Assembly: GCF_000737715.1 (NCBI RefSeq)
Contig: NZ_JPRN01000020.1
Location: 1-63,444 of the forward strand
Reading direction: 5' to 3'
DNA length: 63,444 nt
Origin: Chryseobacterium sp. JM1
GTDB taxonomy: Bacteria > Bacteroidota > Bacteroidia > Flavobacteriales > Weeksellaceae
Shown here: positions 34,401 to 42,685 of the stretch, piece by piece
How positions within the stretch are numbered: position 1 is the first letter of the stretch
Layout of the letters: each line of letters opens with the position of its first letter
Program-made: the position numbers and the translations under genes
The notes under the pieces: generated by a model
Told to the model about the DNA's origin: nothing
Seen by the model: only the letters and a program-made list of their open reading frames with translations
Databases searched by the model: none

Positions 34401-34885
34401 ATTACCATACCTCCACCATTATACCCGTTGTATCCTACCTGTAGTCTTGATATTTGACTATGCGCGTAAAGCGTTGGAAAATAGCTTTTAAAAATAGTGT
34501 AGCCTCCATTATTATTAAAACCATCGCCGCCAGACAGCCAATAATCTTCTTTTCCTCTGATCTCCTGAACAACAGTACCCTCCGGCATAAAATTCCAGCC
34601 CAGACCTACCCACGTAGCCTCATCTGCAACCTTAACCCCTGATGTATGGTAGCTTAATGCCAGCGGTATTTCTATATCATCCACCTTTAATGTATATAAT
34701 GGGACAGATACCTCAGCAGTTCCCGTATAATGTCCTACAGGAATATCTCCAAACCTTCCTAATAAGGCTACTTCAGGAGACGTGGGAACATTTCTTACAC
34801 TGGGATCATACTGGTTTTGATTTCCCTGTCCGAATATATTGTTTAACGAAGCCAGTAGTATGATGGCTATTGTAGTTTTCTTCAT
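31436..34885 (-). CDS. Large secreted YD/RHS-like partner protein (cassette 1)
   Basis: 1149 residues with a signal peptide (MKKTTIAIILLASLNNIFGQ). The N-terminal region (GRFGDIPVGHYTGTAEVSVP, LALSYHTSGVKVADEATWVG) and GKFFFNPE segments are shared with the protein at 60024-63089. YD-like repeats occur towards the C-terminus (TEVTYDKYDAKGNLLQYTKK, REVYIYDPANRLKQVIDVNG), ending in FNYNYKN. There is no toxin tip and no T9SS tail. It lies two bases after the T9SS gene and six before the RHS gene, so all are one operon. Perhaps a shell or delivery partner for the RHS protein; no function is established to my knowledge. Confidence 0.78.
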   Translation of the reverse strand: MKKTTIAIILLASLNNIFGQGNQNQYDPSVRNVPTSPEVALLGRFGDIPVGHYTGTAEVSVPLYTLKVDDIEIPLALSYHTSGVKVADEATWVGLGWNFMPEGTVVQEIRGKEDYWLSGGDGFNNNGGYTIFKSYFPTLYAHSQISRLQVGYNGYNGGGMVITNPAVDDSPFIINDLQEQKGQPDIFIYNFYGYSGKFFFNPENNSEILFMESNADVKFSKNGQGWIATTNKGDKFYFYAIEKSKTNLTSYTDIGYTFKVTKIELVSGKVINFMYQDESTNQLYPSQTARITSFDGPISANVITNNNSTTNDKKTLIGIETEDTKIDFNLDNREDIRPQQPSVPIKKLASIDIKSKYPNKIIKSFVFGTTYFNPVTMNAEEGYKNKRLKLNSIQEVNYNEVGTPLQNIPPYTFEYDMAKTMPSKMSSSDFYGYNNGSNSTTLLPDLSFFDYLNKVPYKNYGMTVSYPYYGTMRFTDKNFVTTNILTKVAYPTGARTEFEYESNTFSNQFIPTPEQAWSAFKNFSVTHRGASTVPGGYTFLESPVFKLSKTQIIKFNNTIYDGFSGPNYPESHYEPYGMWDSKIKFFKRKMVNGQPVNTIIKEWSIDVGGPTFEQTHQRVWDEELTVAYDSDPTTEYYVRVENPLQYRSSDGSHRAVVSAQVRYYDDTDVDKSISYGSGVRVKSIKNFENSTLLSHKQYSYKLGKLIYKFEPLNLIIGATYKSQPTVQTGGCYVESVSIFNDLSVNSSDFGISGNKPFGYSEVTEKDINILDGTAKGSTVYYFTNNEFTSSLIKGVPKIDIPSNGENTLIEKYDQNQNKVTSKMFIYDDLPNTSSVYPSFSMINSSTGPLDPNKNFYPYAVSGCGITGLSYTGHTYQNPLPTTKYRFIFNPLITGKRRLKVTSDTSYFGNKTLVEKTDLNYTASGDLDTSIVTTSEGKVITTSYDYASDVNNTRLVNKGMTGVPLNIEVRSGDAGSSTQVSRVETKFDQQDNFLPSSVLSSNLSVVNMDTEVTYDKYDAKGNLLQYTKKDGIPVSLIWGYNSTKLIAKVEGVNYTQAMALAGVSDIITRSGEDVNGSTENIFIGALDTFRKNNAGLIMTTYTYDPLIGVTSITPPSGIREVYIYDPANRLKQVIDVNGNIMKEFNYNYKN

Positions 34886-34887
34886 GG

Positions 34888-36516
34888 TTATTTTTTAATC
34901 AGTTTGGCGTTAGCCGTTTTGTTGTCATCCGTTTTAATGGTAATGAGATAGGCTCCCTGGATGAGGTTATGCGTATTGATCTTGGTGACCTTATTTTTAG
35001 TTTTCACAGTCTGAAGCTGCCTTCCACCCATGTCATACAGGATAATATCAGCTTCTTTAAAGTCAAAGCCTATTTCTACATAGGTATAATCTGCTACAGG
35101 ATTAGGATAAATTTTGATGTCTTGTTTTTCAATCAGCTTATCTAATTGTTTATCTCCAAGTTTCACAATCTTCCAGTTTTCTTTACCCAGTTCCTCTGCA
35201 CTGGTTCCCGCTAAAATTATTGAGCCATCTTTATTCAGTTTCAGATCAGAAAGTCTTTCCTCTTTTTTTCTGGATTCCCCTTTCACATGTTTTCTCCACT
35301 GCTCATTTCCGTCCATATTCAGATACAGCATCCAGAATGTCTCATCATCTTTTTCTATTTTTCCTTCTGCCTGGGTATAGCCGCCAAGCAGAATTCCTTT
35401 TGAACCTTTATCATCTGCATCATGCAGCACACTTATGCCCATTAAAATATCTCTGTTTTTAAAATTGTAGGATTTTTGCCAGATTTCTTCGCCTCTTTCA
35501 TTTAATGAGATCAACCAAAGATCCGTTCCTTCTTCAATTCCGACGGTTTTATTCCCTGACCGCTCAGATCTGGATTCACCGCCAATTAAATATCCCGTTG
35601 ATGTTAATACTAACGTTCTTACATGATCATCGGCTTTCCCGCCATAGTTTTTTTCCCATTCTACTTTCCCGGTTTTATCCAGCTTAACGATCCAATAGTC
35701 GCCCTCACCGAAATTATCAGTAGACTTAGCGATTCGGGATACAGGATACGAGGTTGCCGGAGACGGCTTATCTGAGGAACCTAAACCCCGCATCTCGGAA
35801 CTTCTCGAATACATTCCCAACAGTGCTCCACCGTCTTTTGTAGGGATCATCTTTTCTACTTCATCCAGTCCTTTCCCCCCTAAGAGGATTTCTGAAAGTA
35901 CCTTTCCATTTTTATCCAGCCTGGTGACCACTACATCTTTGGAACCATATCCACCTGCTCCCTGAGAAGAATTGGCAGAAGGAAGACTTTGTCTGTTTCC
36001 TGCAACAAAAAATCCAAAATCAGTCGTCTGAATAACTGATCTGGCTTCTTCATCTGAACTTGAACCTATAGTCTTTTGCCATAATTCATCTCCTGATTCG
36101 TTGATTCTGATCAGCCAAATATCTGAACCTCCTTTGGAATCATCTTTTTTATCCTGTCCTTTGCCGGAATAAGAGGTTCCTGCTAAAAGAAATCCTCCTT
36201 CCTGTGTCGCTACAGAAGTGGAAAGATAGTCGTGGTCCTGCCCGGAAAAATATTTTTCCCAGATCTGTTCCCCCTGTTGATTCAGTTTGATTAAATGAAA
36301 ATCATAGCCGTTGTTGGGTTTTTTGTTGGTAGTTGCCTGCTGATTTTTTGTCTGAATACTGCTGCCTGTAATAAGATACTGCTGATCGATCGTTGTGATC
36401 ACCTGGCTCAAAAAATCCTGTGTAGAGGATTTGATATCTTTTTGCCAGATAACTTCCTGACCAGAAACGCACAAGGCAGTGCATAGGAATAATGCACCTG
36501 TGTAGAGTTTTCGCAT
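34888..36516 (-). CDS. T9SS-sorted beta-propeller-like surface protein (cassette 1)
   Basis: 542 residues. Signal peptide MRKLYTGALFLCTALCVSGQ, then about eight repeats of roughly 45-55 residues with the pattern DxWLIRINESGDELWQKTIGG followed by EEARSVIQTTDGGFxxAGxS, typical of delta-60/propeller-like bacterial repeats. A C-terminal T9SS type A domain (KIYPNPVADYTYVEIGF ... QGAYLITIKTD ... KLIKK) directs export and surface attachment. First gene of the RHS operon. Its C-terminus is nearly identical to the truncated gene at the right window edge (68 of the last 78 residues by eye). Confidence 0.88.
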   Translation of the reverse strand: MRKLYTGALFLCTALCVSGQEVIWQKDIKSSTQDFLSQVITTIDQQYLITGSSIQTKNQQATTNKKPNNGYDFHLIKLNQQGEQIWEKYFSGQDHDYLSTSVATQEGGFLLAGTSYSGKGQDKKDDSKGGSDIWLIRINESGDELWQKTIGSSSDEEARSVIQTTDFGFFVAGNRQSLPSANSSQGAGGYGSKDVVVTRLDKNGKVLSEILLGGKGLDEVEKMIPTKDGGALLGMYSRSSEMRGLGSSDKPSPATSYPVSRIAKSTDNFGEGDYWIVKLDKTGKVEWEKNYGGKADDHVRTLVLTSTGYLIGGESRSERSGNKTVGIEEGTDLWLISLNERGEEIWQKSYNFKNRDILMGISVLHDADDKGSKGILLGGYTQAEGKIEKDDETFWMLYLNMDGNEQWRKHVKGESRKKEERLSDLKLNKDGSIILAGTSAEELGKENWKIVKLGDKQLDKLIEKQDIKIYPNPVADYTYVEIGFDFKEADIILYDMGGRQLQTVKTKNKVTKINTHNLIQGAYLITIKTDDNKTANAKLIKK

Positions 36517-36899
36517 GGATTATTAGTTATTTATTTTTTGTTAAAATTTTGCTCGAATATAGTCTTTTCCACCCATCGGAGACCTACGAAAAAGAGCAGT
36601 TTTACGTGAAATTTATCATATTGTATCAATAAGGGACAAAAATGCAGTGATAAGCCCTCTGGTCATGAATGGTTCAAAACAAAATCTAAATGATGCTAAA
36701 ATAAAATCAAAAGACGGCAAGGAAAGAATGATTACAATATGTCAATCGTTTTGACCATTTGAAAAGATAATATGTATGAAATTGTGGAAATTTCATTGCA
36801 AGATTGTTGATTTATCTCATGAACAAAAAGTAAAGGAGGTGATACATTCCGGATCTGTAGCTTCTTTCGCTGTATTGACAAGACAGAGCCACAACAAAT
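36517..36899. other. Intergenic region without a convincing gene
   Basis: About 380 bases upstream of the first RHS cassette. TATATTCG on the minus strand near 36555 is a near-match to TAnnTTTG and could drive the cassette. A 41-codon frame at 36776-36901 (plus) begins MKLWKFHCKIVDLSHEQ but has no promoter or homolog known to me and is not called. Confidence 0.5.
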
Positions 36900-36928
36900 A
36901 AAATCCTGCAATGTTCATTACAGGATTT
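36900..36928 (-). terminator. Hairpin after hemH
   Basis: AAATCCTG (36901-36908) pairs with CAGGATTT (36921-36928), extended by AATG/CATT. It lies 36 bases beyond the hemH stop; the T-run is modest. Confidence 0.6.
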
Positions 36929-36964
36929 AAAATTTTAAAAACAGGTATCAAGGTATCAGTGTAT

Positions 36965-37993
36965 TTAAACCAAATAAAACTCCTGAAGTTTTTCTTCACA
37001 AAGTTCTTTTACTACTTCTATCCACCGGTCTTCATCATTCAGGCAGGGAATATAATGGAACTGCTCTCCTCCCGCATGCTGGAACTGCTCTTTTCCTTCT
37101 ACTGAAATTTCTTCCAGCGTTTCAAGACAATCCGAAACAAAGGCAGGGCAAACGATCGCCAGGTTTTTTACTCCTTTTGCGGGAATGGTTTCTAAAGTTT
37201 CGTCTGTATACGGTTCCATCCATTTATCCTTGCCCAACCTCGACTGGAAAGAAACGATGGTCTTTTCTCTTGGCAGGCCTAGCTTCTCGATTACTTTTTT
37301 GGTAGTATCAAAGCATTGGTGGCGGTAACAGAACTGATGGCTTGGATTGGTCTCTCTTGAGCAGCAGTCATTGAGATTGCATGTTTTGGTAGGATCTGTT
37401 TTGAAAATATGTCTTTCGGGAACACCATGGTAGGAAAACTGCAATGCATCAAAATTTTCAGGAAGCTTTTCTTTAATACTTTCTGCCAGACAATTGATAT
37501 AGATGTCTCTGTTGTAAAACGGCTGAATATAGTTGATTTTTATACCCGGAAATTTCTTCTTTCGTACTTCTTCCGCTTTTTCTATCACAGATTCCGTGGT
37601 ACTCATCGCATATTGCGGATACAATGGGAAAAGTACAATTTCAGAAACACCCTGATCCACCAATTTCTGAATGCCGGATTCAATACTGGGCTGCGCATAC
37701 CGCATTCCTATTTCTACCGGTACATCAACGATTTTCTGAAGTTTTTCCTGCACTTTTTCAGTGATCACAATGAGTGGGGAACCTTTATCCGTCCAAACTG
37801 TTTTATACGCTTCTGCAGATTTTGCAGGTCTGGTATTTAAAATAATCCCCTGAACAAGCAGAGCACGGAAAATCCACCGATAGTCTATTACTCTTTCATC
37901 CATCAGGAATTCATCGAGATATTCCCTTACATCCTTTACCGCTGTGGATCTTGGCGACCCAAGATTTACCAATAAAATTCCTTTTTTAGCCAA
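36965..37993 (-). CDS. hemH: Ferrochelatase
   Basis: 342 residues; inserts Fe2+ into protoporphyrin (or coproporphyrin) as the last or near-last heme step. The N-terminal GILLVNLGSPRS, the catalytic H189 in FSYHGVPERH, SFQSRLGKDKW and the acidic DCLETLEEI are diagnostic. A Cys-rich insert between about 205 and 227 (C205, C210, C211, C222, C227; TCNLNDCC ... FCYRHQC) could bind a metal or an iron-sulfur cluster, as reported for some other ferrochelatases. The gene follows the photolyase on the same strand after 47 bases. Confidence 0.95.
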   Translation of the reverse strand: MAKKGILLVNLGSPRSTAVKDVREYLDEFLMDERVIDYRWIFRALLVQGIILNTRPAKSAEAYKTVWTDKGSPLIVITEKVQEKLQKIVDVPVEIGMRYAQPSIESGIQKLVDQGVSEIVLFPLYPQYAMSTTESVIEKAEEVRKKKFPGIKINYIQPFYNRDIYINCLAESIKEKLPENFDALQFSYHGVPERHIFKTDPTKTCNLNDCCSRETNPSHQFCYRHQCFDTTKKVIEKLGLPREKTIVSFQSRLGKDKWMEPYTDETLETIPAKGVKNLAIVCPAFVSDCLETLEEISVEGKEQFQHAGGEQFHYIPCLNDEDRWIEVVKELCEEKLQEFYLV

Positions 37994-38040
37994 TGTTCTA
38001 TATTTTGGTTATACTCTTTTTCTAATCGTTGGTCAAAGAC

Positions 38041-39321
38041 CTAATTCAATGCTTTCTTATACGTTTCCAATGCTCTTTCTCTGGCAAATTTGTGCTCGAC
38101 CATCGGTTTTTGAACATAAGATTGCGGAAGCCATTTTCTGATGTATTTCAAATCTTTATCAAACTTTTTAGTCTGTTCTTCGGGATTAAATATTCTGAAA
38201 TAAGGTGCTGCATCGCAACCACAACCTGCCGCCCACTGCCAGTTTCCGTTATTGGCGGAAAGGTCATAATCCAGCAGTTTTGTGGCAAAGTACGCTTCTC
38301 CCCACCTCCAGTCGATCAGAAGATGTTTGGTGAGGAAACTTGCTGTGATCATTCTTACCCTGTTGTGCATAAAACCGGTTTCGTTGAGTTCCCGCATTCC
38401 TGCATCTACAATGGGATAGCCTGTTTTACCCTCGCACCAGGACTTGAATTCCTCTTCATTATTTCTCCAGGGAATATCTTCGTATTTTTTCTTGAAACAA
38501 TGGTTCACAACGTAAGGAAAATGAAACAGGATCTGCATGAAAAATTCTCTCCAGATCAGCTCATTAAGCCAGGTTTCGTTATGTTCAAGAGCAAATTTCA
38601 CACACTTTCGTACTGAAATGGTCCCGAAACGAAGGGCAATTCCAAGGTGCGTAGTATGATCCATCGCCGGAAAATCTCTGTATTGGTGATAAGAGGCTAC
38701 AATTTTCTTCTCAATTGCGGGTTTTGTGAATTCTATTTCTGTCTTTTTAAAACCGATGTCTTCAAGGGTCAGAATCTCTACATCTCCTTTTAATATGGCA
38801 AACTGACTGAAATCTGTATTATAAAATTCAATTTCTTCTAAGTTTTCCTTCCATTTTTTTGAATACGGCGTAAAGACTGTATAAGGAGACTGATCATTTT
38901 TAAGGATATCCTGTTTTTCAAATATCACCTGATCTTTGAAATCTGAAAACTTGATTCCGTTTTTTTCAAGAAAACCGGCTACCTCATCATCTCTTTTTAT
39001 GGCTTGCGGCTCATAATCCCTGTTGCAGAAGACGGTATCAATTTCAAATTCATTCATCAGATTTTTGAAAATATCCAATGGTTTCCCATGATAGGTTTTC
39101 AATCCGCTGTTATGATTTTTCAGTTCTTGATTAATTGCATCTAAAGCCTGGTGAATATAGTCTACTCTTTTGTCTTCCCTGTCTTCAAGATGATTCAGAA
39201 TGTCGGTATCCAATATAAAAACAGGAATGACTTTCAATCCGGAATTAAGAGCATGATACAGACCTGCATTGTCTTCCAGCCTTAAATCCCTTCTGAACCA
39301 GAAAATATTAATTTTGTCCAT
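38041..39321 (-). CDS. phrB: Deoxyribodipyrimidine photolyase (cryptochrome/photolyase family)
   Basis: 426 residues. N-terminal alpha/beta antenna domain (INIFWFRRDLRLEDN, VFCNRDYEPQAIKRD) and C-terminal FAD-binding helical domain with TWLNELIWREFFMQIL, FMHNRVRMITASFLTKHLLIDWRWGE and DYDLSANNGNWQWAAGCG, all hallmarks of class I CPD photolyases, which repair UV dimers with blue light. It follows marR by 24 bases and precedes hemH. Class I photolyase is likely, but a (6-4) or cryptochrome role is not excluded. Confidence 0.94.
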   Translation of the reverse strand: MDKINIFWFRRDLRLEDNAGLYHALNSGLKVIPVFILDTDILNHLEDREDKRVDYIHQALDAINQELKNHNSGLKTYHGKPLDIFKNLMNEFEIDTVFCNRDYEPQAIKRDDEVAGFLEKNGIKFSDFKDQVIFEKQDILKNDQSPYTVFTPYSKKWKENLEEIEFYNTDFSQFAILKGDVEILTLEDIGFKKTEIEFTKPAIEKKIVASYHQYRDFPAMDHTTHLGIALRFGTISVRKCVKFALEHNETWLNELIWREFFMQILFHFPYVVNHCFKKKYEDIPWRNNEEEFKSWCEGKTGYPIVDAGMRELNETGFMHNRVRMITASFLTKHLLIDWRWGEAYFATKLLDYDLSANNGNWQWAAGCGCDAAPYFRIFNPEEQTKKFDKDLKYIRKWLPQSYVQKPMVEHKFARERALETYKKALN

Positions 39322-39345
39322 CTTCTCAATTTTTGAAAGCTGTGA

Positions 39346-40011
39346 TCAGTTTTTCTCAAATGAATATTCGTCAAATACCGTTCTTATCAGGTCTTTAGTG
39401 TCGATATTCCTGCAGAAAATAGGATAATGAAAACGGTCCAGCTTATTAAGAATCCTGATAAGTTCCATTTTATCCTGATAAGTCAGGTTTCCTGCCACAA
39501 TATCCGTAGCGTTCCGGATTTTATCCATCTGCTGATCCAAAGCTTCAAGCCCGGCCGGAGTAATGGTGATCACTTTATTCCTTTTATCTATATCGGAATC
39601 TGCCTGCTCTATCCACCCGTGTTTCAATAATCTTGCGATAATCAGCATTCCTACGGGTTTATCCTGAATATTCTTTTTAATAAGTTCCATTTTGGTCATT
39701 TGACCAAATGCTTTTAAATTGATCAGATAAATAAAATCTTCCTGTGTCGCAAAATGAGAGTCTGAAATAGCAGATTTGGAATAGGTTTTTGCATACCTGT
39801 TGAGGTGTACCAGCAAAGTGCTTATGGCACTTTCGGGCGTTCTTCCGTTTTCCTTCCCTTCCCAATAAGGTTCGTTGATTTCCGGAGGTGTATTTTTTGC
39901 GGATATCCAAGTTTTAAACCCTTCAATATCTGAAGGATAAGATCCTGAAATGTTTTCAATTTCAAATTCCTCGAGTAGAGTGAGTACGTCTTTTATGATG
40001 GGATAGTTCAT
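39346..40011 (-). CDS. MarR-family transcriptional regulator
   Basis: 221 residues from ATG 40011 (MNYPIIKDVLT). A longer frame to 40065 would start upstream of the TATATTTG promoter at 40032-40039, so the shorter start is preferred. The winged-helix part is about residues 85-170, with KMELIKKNIQDKPVGMLIIARLLKHGWIEQADSDIDKRNKVITITPAG split across helices and wing. It is longer than the usual 140-150 residues because of an 80-residue N-terminal extension. The last residues FDEYSFEKN reappear, like the first ones, in a remnant ORF in front of crtI. Probably controls the photolyase and carotenoid genes, perhaps in response to light or oxidants (inference). Confidence 0.88.
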   Translation of the reverse strand: MNYPIIKDVLTLLEEFEIENISGSYPSDIEGFKTWISAKNTPPEINEPYWEGKENGRTPESAISTLLVHLNRYAKTYSKSAISDSHFATQEDFIYLINLKAFGQMTKMELIKKNIQDKPVGMLIIARLLKHGWIEQADSDIDKRNKVITITPAGLEALDQQMDKIRNATDIVAGNLTYQDKMELIRILNKLDRFHYPIFCRNIDTKDLIRTVFDEYSFEKN

Positions 40012-40031
40012 TGCTGTTGTTAAATAGGATA

Positions 40032-40039
40032 CAAATATA
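40032..40039 (-). promoter_or_regulatory. Promoter -7 element for marR-phrB
   Basis: TATATTTG on the minus strand, 20 bases before the chosen ATG. The following bases GTATCCTAT are almost the same as those after the crtI promoter at 44272-44279. Confidence 0.65.
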
Positions 40040-40194
40040 TCACTTATTGAAATATTAAAATACAAATAAACTAAATAAGATTTGATTTATTTGTCAGATG
40101 ATCGTCTGCCTGCCCTAAAAGCAAGCCCAATTTGACATGAAACCTGAGAGATTCACACTGATCACATCACACAGTAAAATTTTCACCTAAAAGG

Positions 40195-40890
40195 TTATTC
40201 ATTGGGCTCATTTCTTTTAAATTTTTGAAACAGATAGATATTCCATAAAATCATTTCATACCCATATACCGTATCTTCAACCGGAATGGTAAGCATTCTT
40301 ATCCCTATAAAATTCTCAGGATTGTAGTTCACCACAGGAGATTCCAGACCGGTTCCGGTAAGTATGCCGTTTACGATGAGGAATCCCGGCATCAGTAAAA
40401 GATAAATCAGAGATGCTTTCCCTATCCATCTTGCTTTCAGCACAAAATACAGGGTGAACATACTGATGGCTGTGGATAAAAAAGTAATCAACGTATAGAT
40501 TTTATCATGAAAATAAACAGCCATTCCCAATGCAGAAATGATGGAAATGATCACAAATATTTTCTCAGGAAGCAGTTTCCAATCCAGGCGGAAAAATTTG
40601 TCAAGGCAGAAATAGGTGAACATACATGAAAACGGAATACAGAAAAAAAACAGTATTTCCTCAATTGGAAGGCCACCGATTCTGATACCCAAAAGATAGG
40701 CATCATTGAACCACCAAACTCCTCTGCTGGTAAACCATATATCCCAAAAAATAAAGACCAGAGCCACTATGAACGCTGCCTTGAAAAAAGCAGGAAAATG
40801 TCTGTTGAATTTTATTTTAGGATGAAATGAAAAAACAAAACAGATGATTACCGTAAAAAAATTAATCAAAAGATAGGTGTAGTGCAACAT
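40195..40890 (-). CDS. Lycopene cyclase domain protein (CrtYcd type)
   Basis: 231 residues, very hydrophobic with about six to seven predicted membrane helices in two homologous halves, as in fused heterodimer-type lycopene cyclases. The family motifs are PFS-rich CIPFSCMFTYF after GLPIEEILFFF (the conserved PIEE) in the first half and IRMLTIPVEDTVYGYEMIL (PVED) in the second. It would convert lycopene to beta-carotene. Last gene of the carotenoid operon; two bases after crtZ. Confidence 0.9.
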   Translation of the reverse strand: MLHYTYLLINFFTVIICFVFSFHPKIKFNRHFPAFFKAAFIVALVFIFWDIWFTSRGVWWFNDAYLLGIRIGGLPIEEILFFFCIPFSCMFTYFCLDKFFRLDWKLLPEKIFVIISIISALGMAVYFHDKIYTLITFLSTAISMFTLYFVLKARWIGKASLIYLLLMPGFLIVNGILTGTGLESPVVNYNPENFIGIRMLTIPVEDTVYGYEMILWNIYLFQKFKRNEPNE

Positions 40891-40892
40891 GG

Positions 40893-41351
40893 TCAGACTT
40901 TAGATTTATTGAAATACATTTTAAAATATTTGATGGGCACCCAAAGAAACCCAAAACACTCTCCTTTTTCTTTTCCGGTATGTTTATGATGCTGTTTATG
41001 GGCACGTCTTATAGCCAGCAAATATGGATTCTCTGTATTGCGAAGGATTTTAAGTCTTTGATGTATAAAGATGTCGTGGACAAAAAAATAAGCCATTCCG
41101 TATAATGCTATTCCAACCGCTATATAAAACCACACATTAAAATGCTGTGTTGTCCCGTAATACATTAAAAGTATTGTAGGTAAGGCAAAAATGAGAAAGA
41201 AATAATCGTTTTTCTCCATACTTCCTTCATTGCTGTGATCATGATGGTCTTTATGAAGCATCCAGAGAAATCCATGCATGATATATTTATGGATGAGCCA
41301 GGTCATCCCTTCCATGATCAAAAATGTACTTACTACAATCAGGAGATTCAT
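40893..41351 (-). CDS. crtZ: Beta-carotene hydroxylase
   Basis: 152-residue integral-membrane di-iron hydroxylase of the fatty-acid hydroxylase superfamily. The four His clusters are visible: HKYIMH, HKDHHDH, HDIFIHQR and HKQHHKH. It adds 3-hydroxyls to beta-carotene rings, giving zeaxanthin, the usual yellow pigment in this group. Its ATG overlaps the stop of the SRPBCC gene by one base (TAATG). Confidence 0.93.
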   Translation of the reverse strand: MNLLIVVSTFLIMEGMTWLIHKYIMHGFLWMLHKDHHDHSNEGSMEKNDYFFLIFALPTILLMYYGTTQHFNVWFYIAVGIALYGMAYFFVHDIFIHQRLKILRNTENPYLLAIRRAHKQHHKHTGKEKGECFGFLWVPIKYFKMYFNKSKV

Positions 41352-41818
41352 TACTTTATTTTTTTATTGAAACGTTCTTCTAAAACGGTGTACCTATAGC
41401 TGAAGACATGTTCAAGCTTTTTTCTGACAAAGATTTTGTGGGCAATTTCGCCCAAAAACCCTAAAGGAAGTTCATAATGTACCGTATCTTTCATCAACAC
41501 TCCTTTTTCATTGACTATAAATTCATGGTGGTGATTCCATAATGTATAAGGTCCTTTTTTCTGAAAATCCGTAAAACTTTTTTGAAAATCAACCTGAGTA
41601 ATTTCCGTCTTCCATTTCATCTTTATTCCCAGTACAGGAGAAACATAATAATCAATAATCATCCCTTCAAAAATTTCATCATCCTCCATTTTCGTAAGCA
41701 CTATAAAGTTCATATCCTTCGGAGTAATTTCAGAAAGATTATGGGCGGAAGAAAAAAACTTCCATGCTGTTTCTATATCACAATTGAGTTGCTGTTCCCT
41801 GTAAATTTTATGTATCAT
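41351..41818 (-). CDS. SRPBCC (START-like) family protein in the carotenoid operon
   Basis: 155 residues forming a single helix-grip START/Bet v 1-like ligand-binding domain: the N-terminal EQQLNCDIETAWKFFSSAHNLSEITPKDM and the strand HHHEFIVNEKGVLMKDTVHYELPLG fit the cyclase/dehydrase-like SRPBCC group. These bind hydrophobic ligands. Its position between crtB and crtZ suggests carotenoid binding, hand-over or ring chemistry, but no defined reaction is known to me. Tightly packed in the operon. Confidence 0.82.
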   Translation of the reverse strand: MIHKIYREQQLNCDIETAWKFFSSAHNLSEITPKDMNFIVLTKMEDDEIFEGMIIDYYVSPVLGIKMKWKTEITQVDFQKSFTDFQKKGPYTLWNHHHEFIVNEKGVLMKDTVHYELPLGFLGEIAHKIFVRKKLEHVFSYRYTVLEERFNKKIK

Positions 41819-41846
41819 TTTCTATATGATTTAAATGTAAGTGAGT

Positions 41847-42683
41847 TTAAAGAAGCGACACTTTATACTGCAGATAGCTGCTCATCATTAAAGATAATTT
41901 TTTACCGTTGGATATTCTTATTCTCTGGTTAATCATATTAACGGCAGAAGTTCGTTTAATTTTCCGGAAAAGCGAGATGTAATACCGGTAAGCCAAATAA
42001 ACCCCGAATCTGGCAGAGCCCGGCAGTTTTTTGATTCCTTCCAAAGCCATTTTAAATTCTTCTTCAATCTCTTTTTCAATATGGGCCTTTACGGTATTGT
42101 CAAAATATGAAATATCAACATTCGGGAAGTAGCAGCGTCCTAAAATCTGATAATCATCTTTCATATCCCGGAGAAAATTGACTTTCTGGAATGCAGATCC
42201 CAGTATCATGGCATACGGTTTCAGCCGTTCAAATTCTCTGGAGTTTCCTTCCGTAAAAATATGAAGACACATCAGTCCCACTACTTCAGCAGATCCTACG
42301 ATATATTCTTTATATAAATCTGAATTATAATCTATTTTCTGAAGATCCATTTCCATACTTTTCAGAAACTGATGGATAAGACTATAGTCAATATTATATC
42401 GGTGTACCGTTTCCTGAAACGACTGCAAAATCGGATTCAGGGAGATTTTTTCTTCCAATGCCTCAAAAGTCTCGGCTTTGTACCTTAACAGAAGTTTATG
42501 CTTATCATAATCATGAAAGCTGTCCACGATTTCATCGGCCAGACGGACATACCCGTACACAGCATATATGGGATTTCTTATTTTCGGGGAAAGCGCCATT
42601 ATTCCCAGAGAAAAACTTGTACTGTATTGCTTCGTTGTTTCTCGGCTTACTTTGTACGAAAGGTCGTCAAACAATTTTTTCAT
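41847..42683 (-). CDS. crtB: Phytoene synthase
   Basis: 278-residue trans-isoprenyl diphosphate synthase joining two geranylgeranyl diphosphates into phytoene. The two Asp-rich substrate/magnesium motifs are RLADEIVDSFHDYD and RDMKDDYQILGRCYFP; YCYxVAG-like SAEVVGLMCLHIF fits the family. Two bases follow the crtI stop, so it is coupled. Full length. Confidence 0.95.
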   Translation of the reverse strand: MKKLFDDLSYKVSRETTKQYSTSFSLGIMALSPKIRNPIYAVYGYVRLADEIVDSFHDYDKHKLLLRYKAETFEALEEKISLNPILQSFQETVHRYNIDYSLIHQFLKSMEMDLQKIDYNSDLYKEYIVGSAEVVGLMCLHIFTEGNSREFERLKPYAMILGSAFQKVNFLRDMKDDYQILGRCYFPNVDISYFDNTVKAHIEKEIEEEFKMALEGIKKLPGSARFGVYLAYRYYISLFRKIKRTSAVNMINQRIRISNGKKLSLMMSSYLQYKVSLL

Positions 42684-42685
42684 AA

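Noticed and set aside
36776..36901. 41-codon plus-strand ORF (MKLWKFHCKIVDLSHEQ...) before the hemH hairpin
   Set aside because: No TAnnTTTG promoter, no known homolog, and the opposite strand is also open; coding character too weak.
40012..40065. N-terminal extension of the MarR protein
   Set aside because: The extension spans the TATATTTG promoter, and the marR remnant before crtI also begins at the MNY residues.
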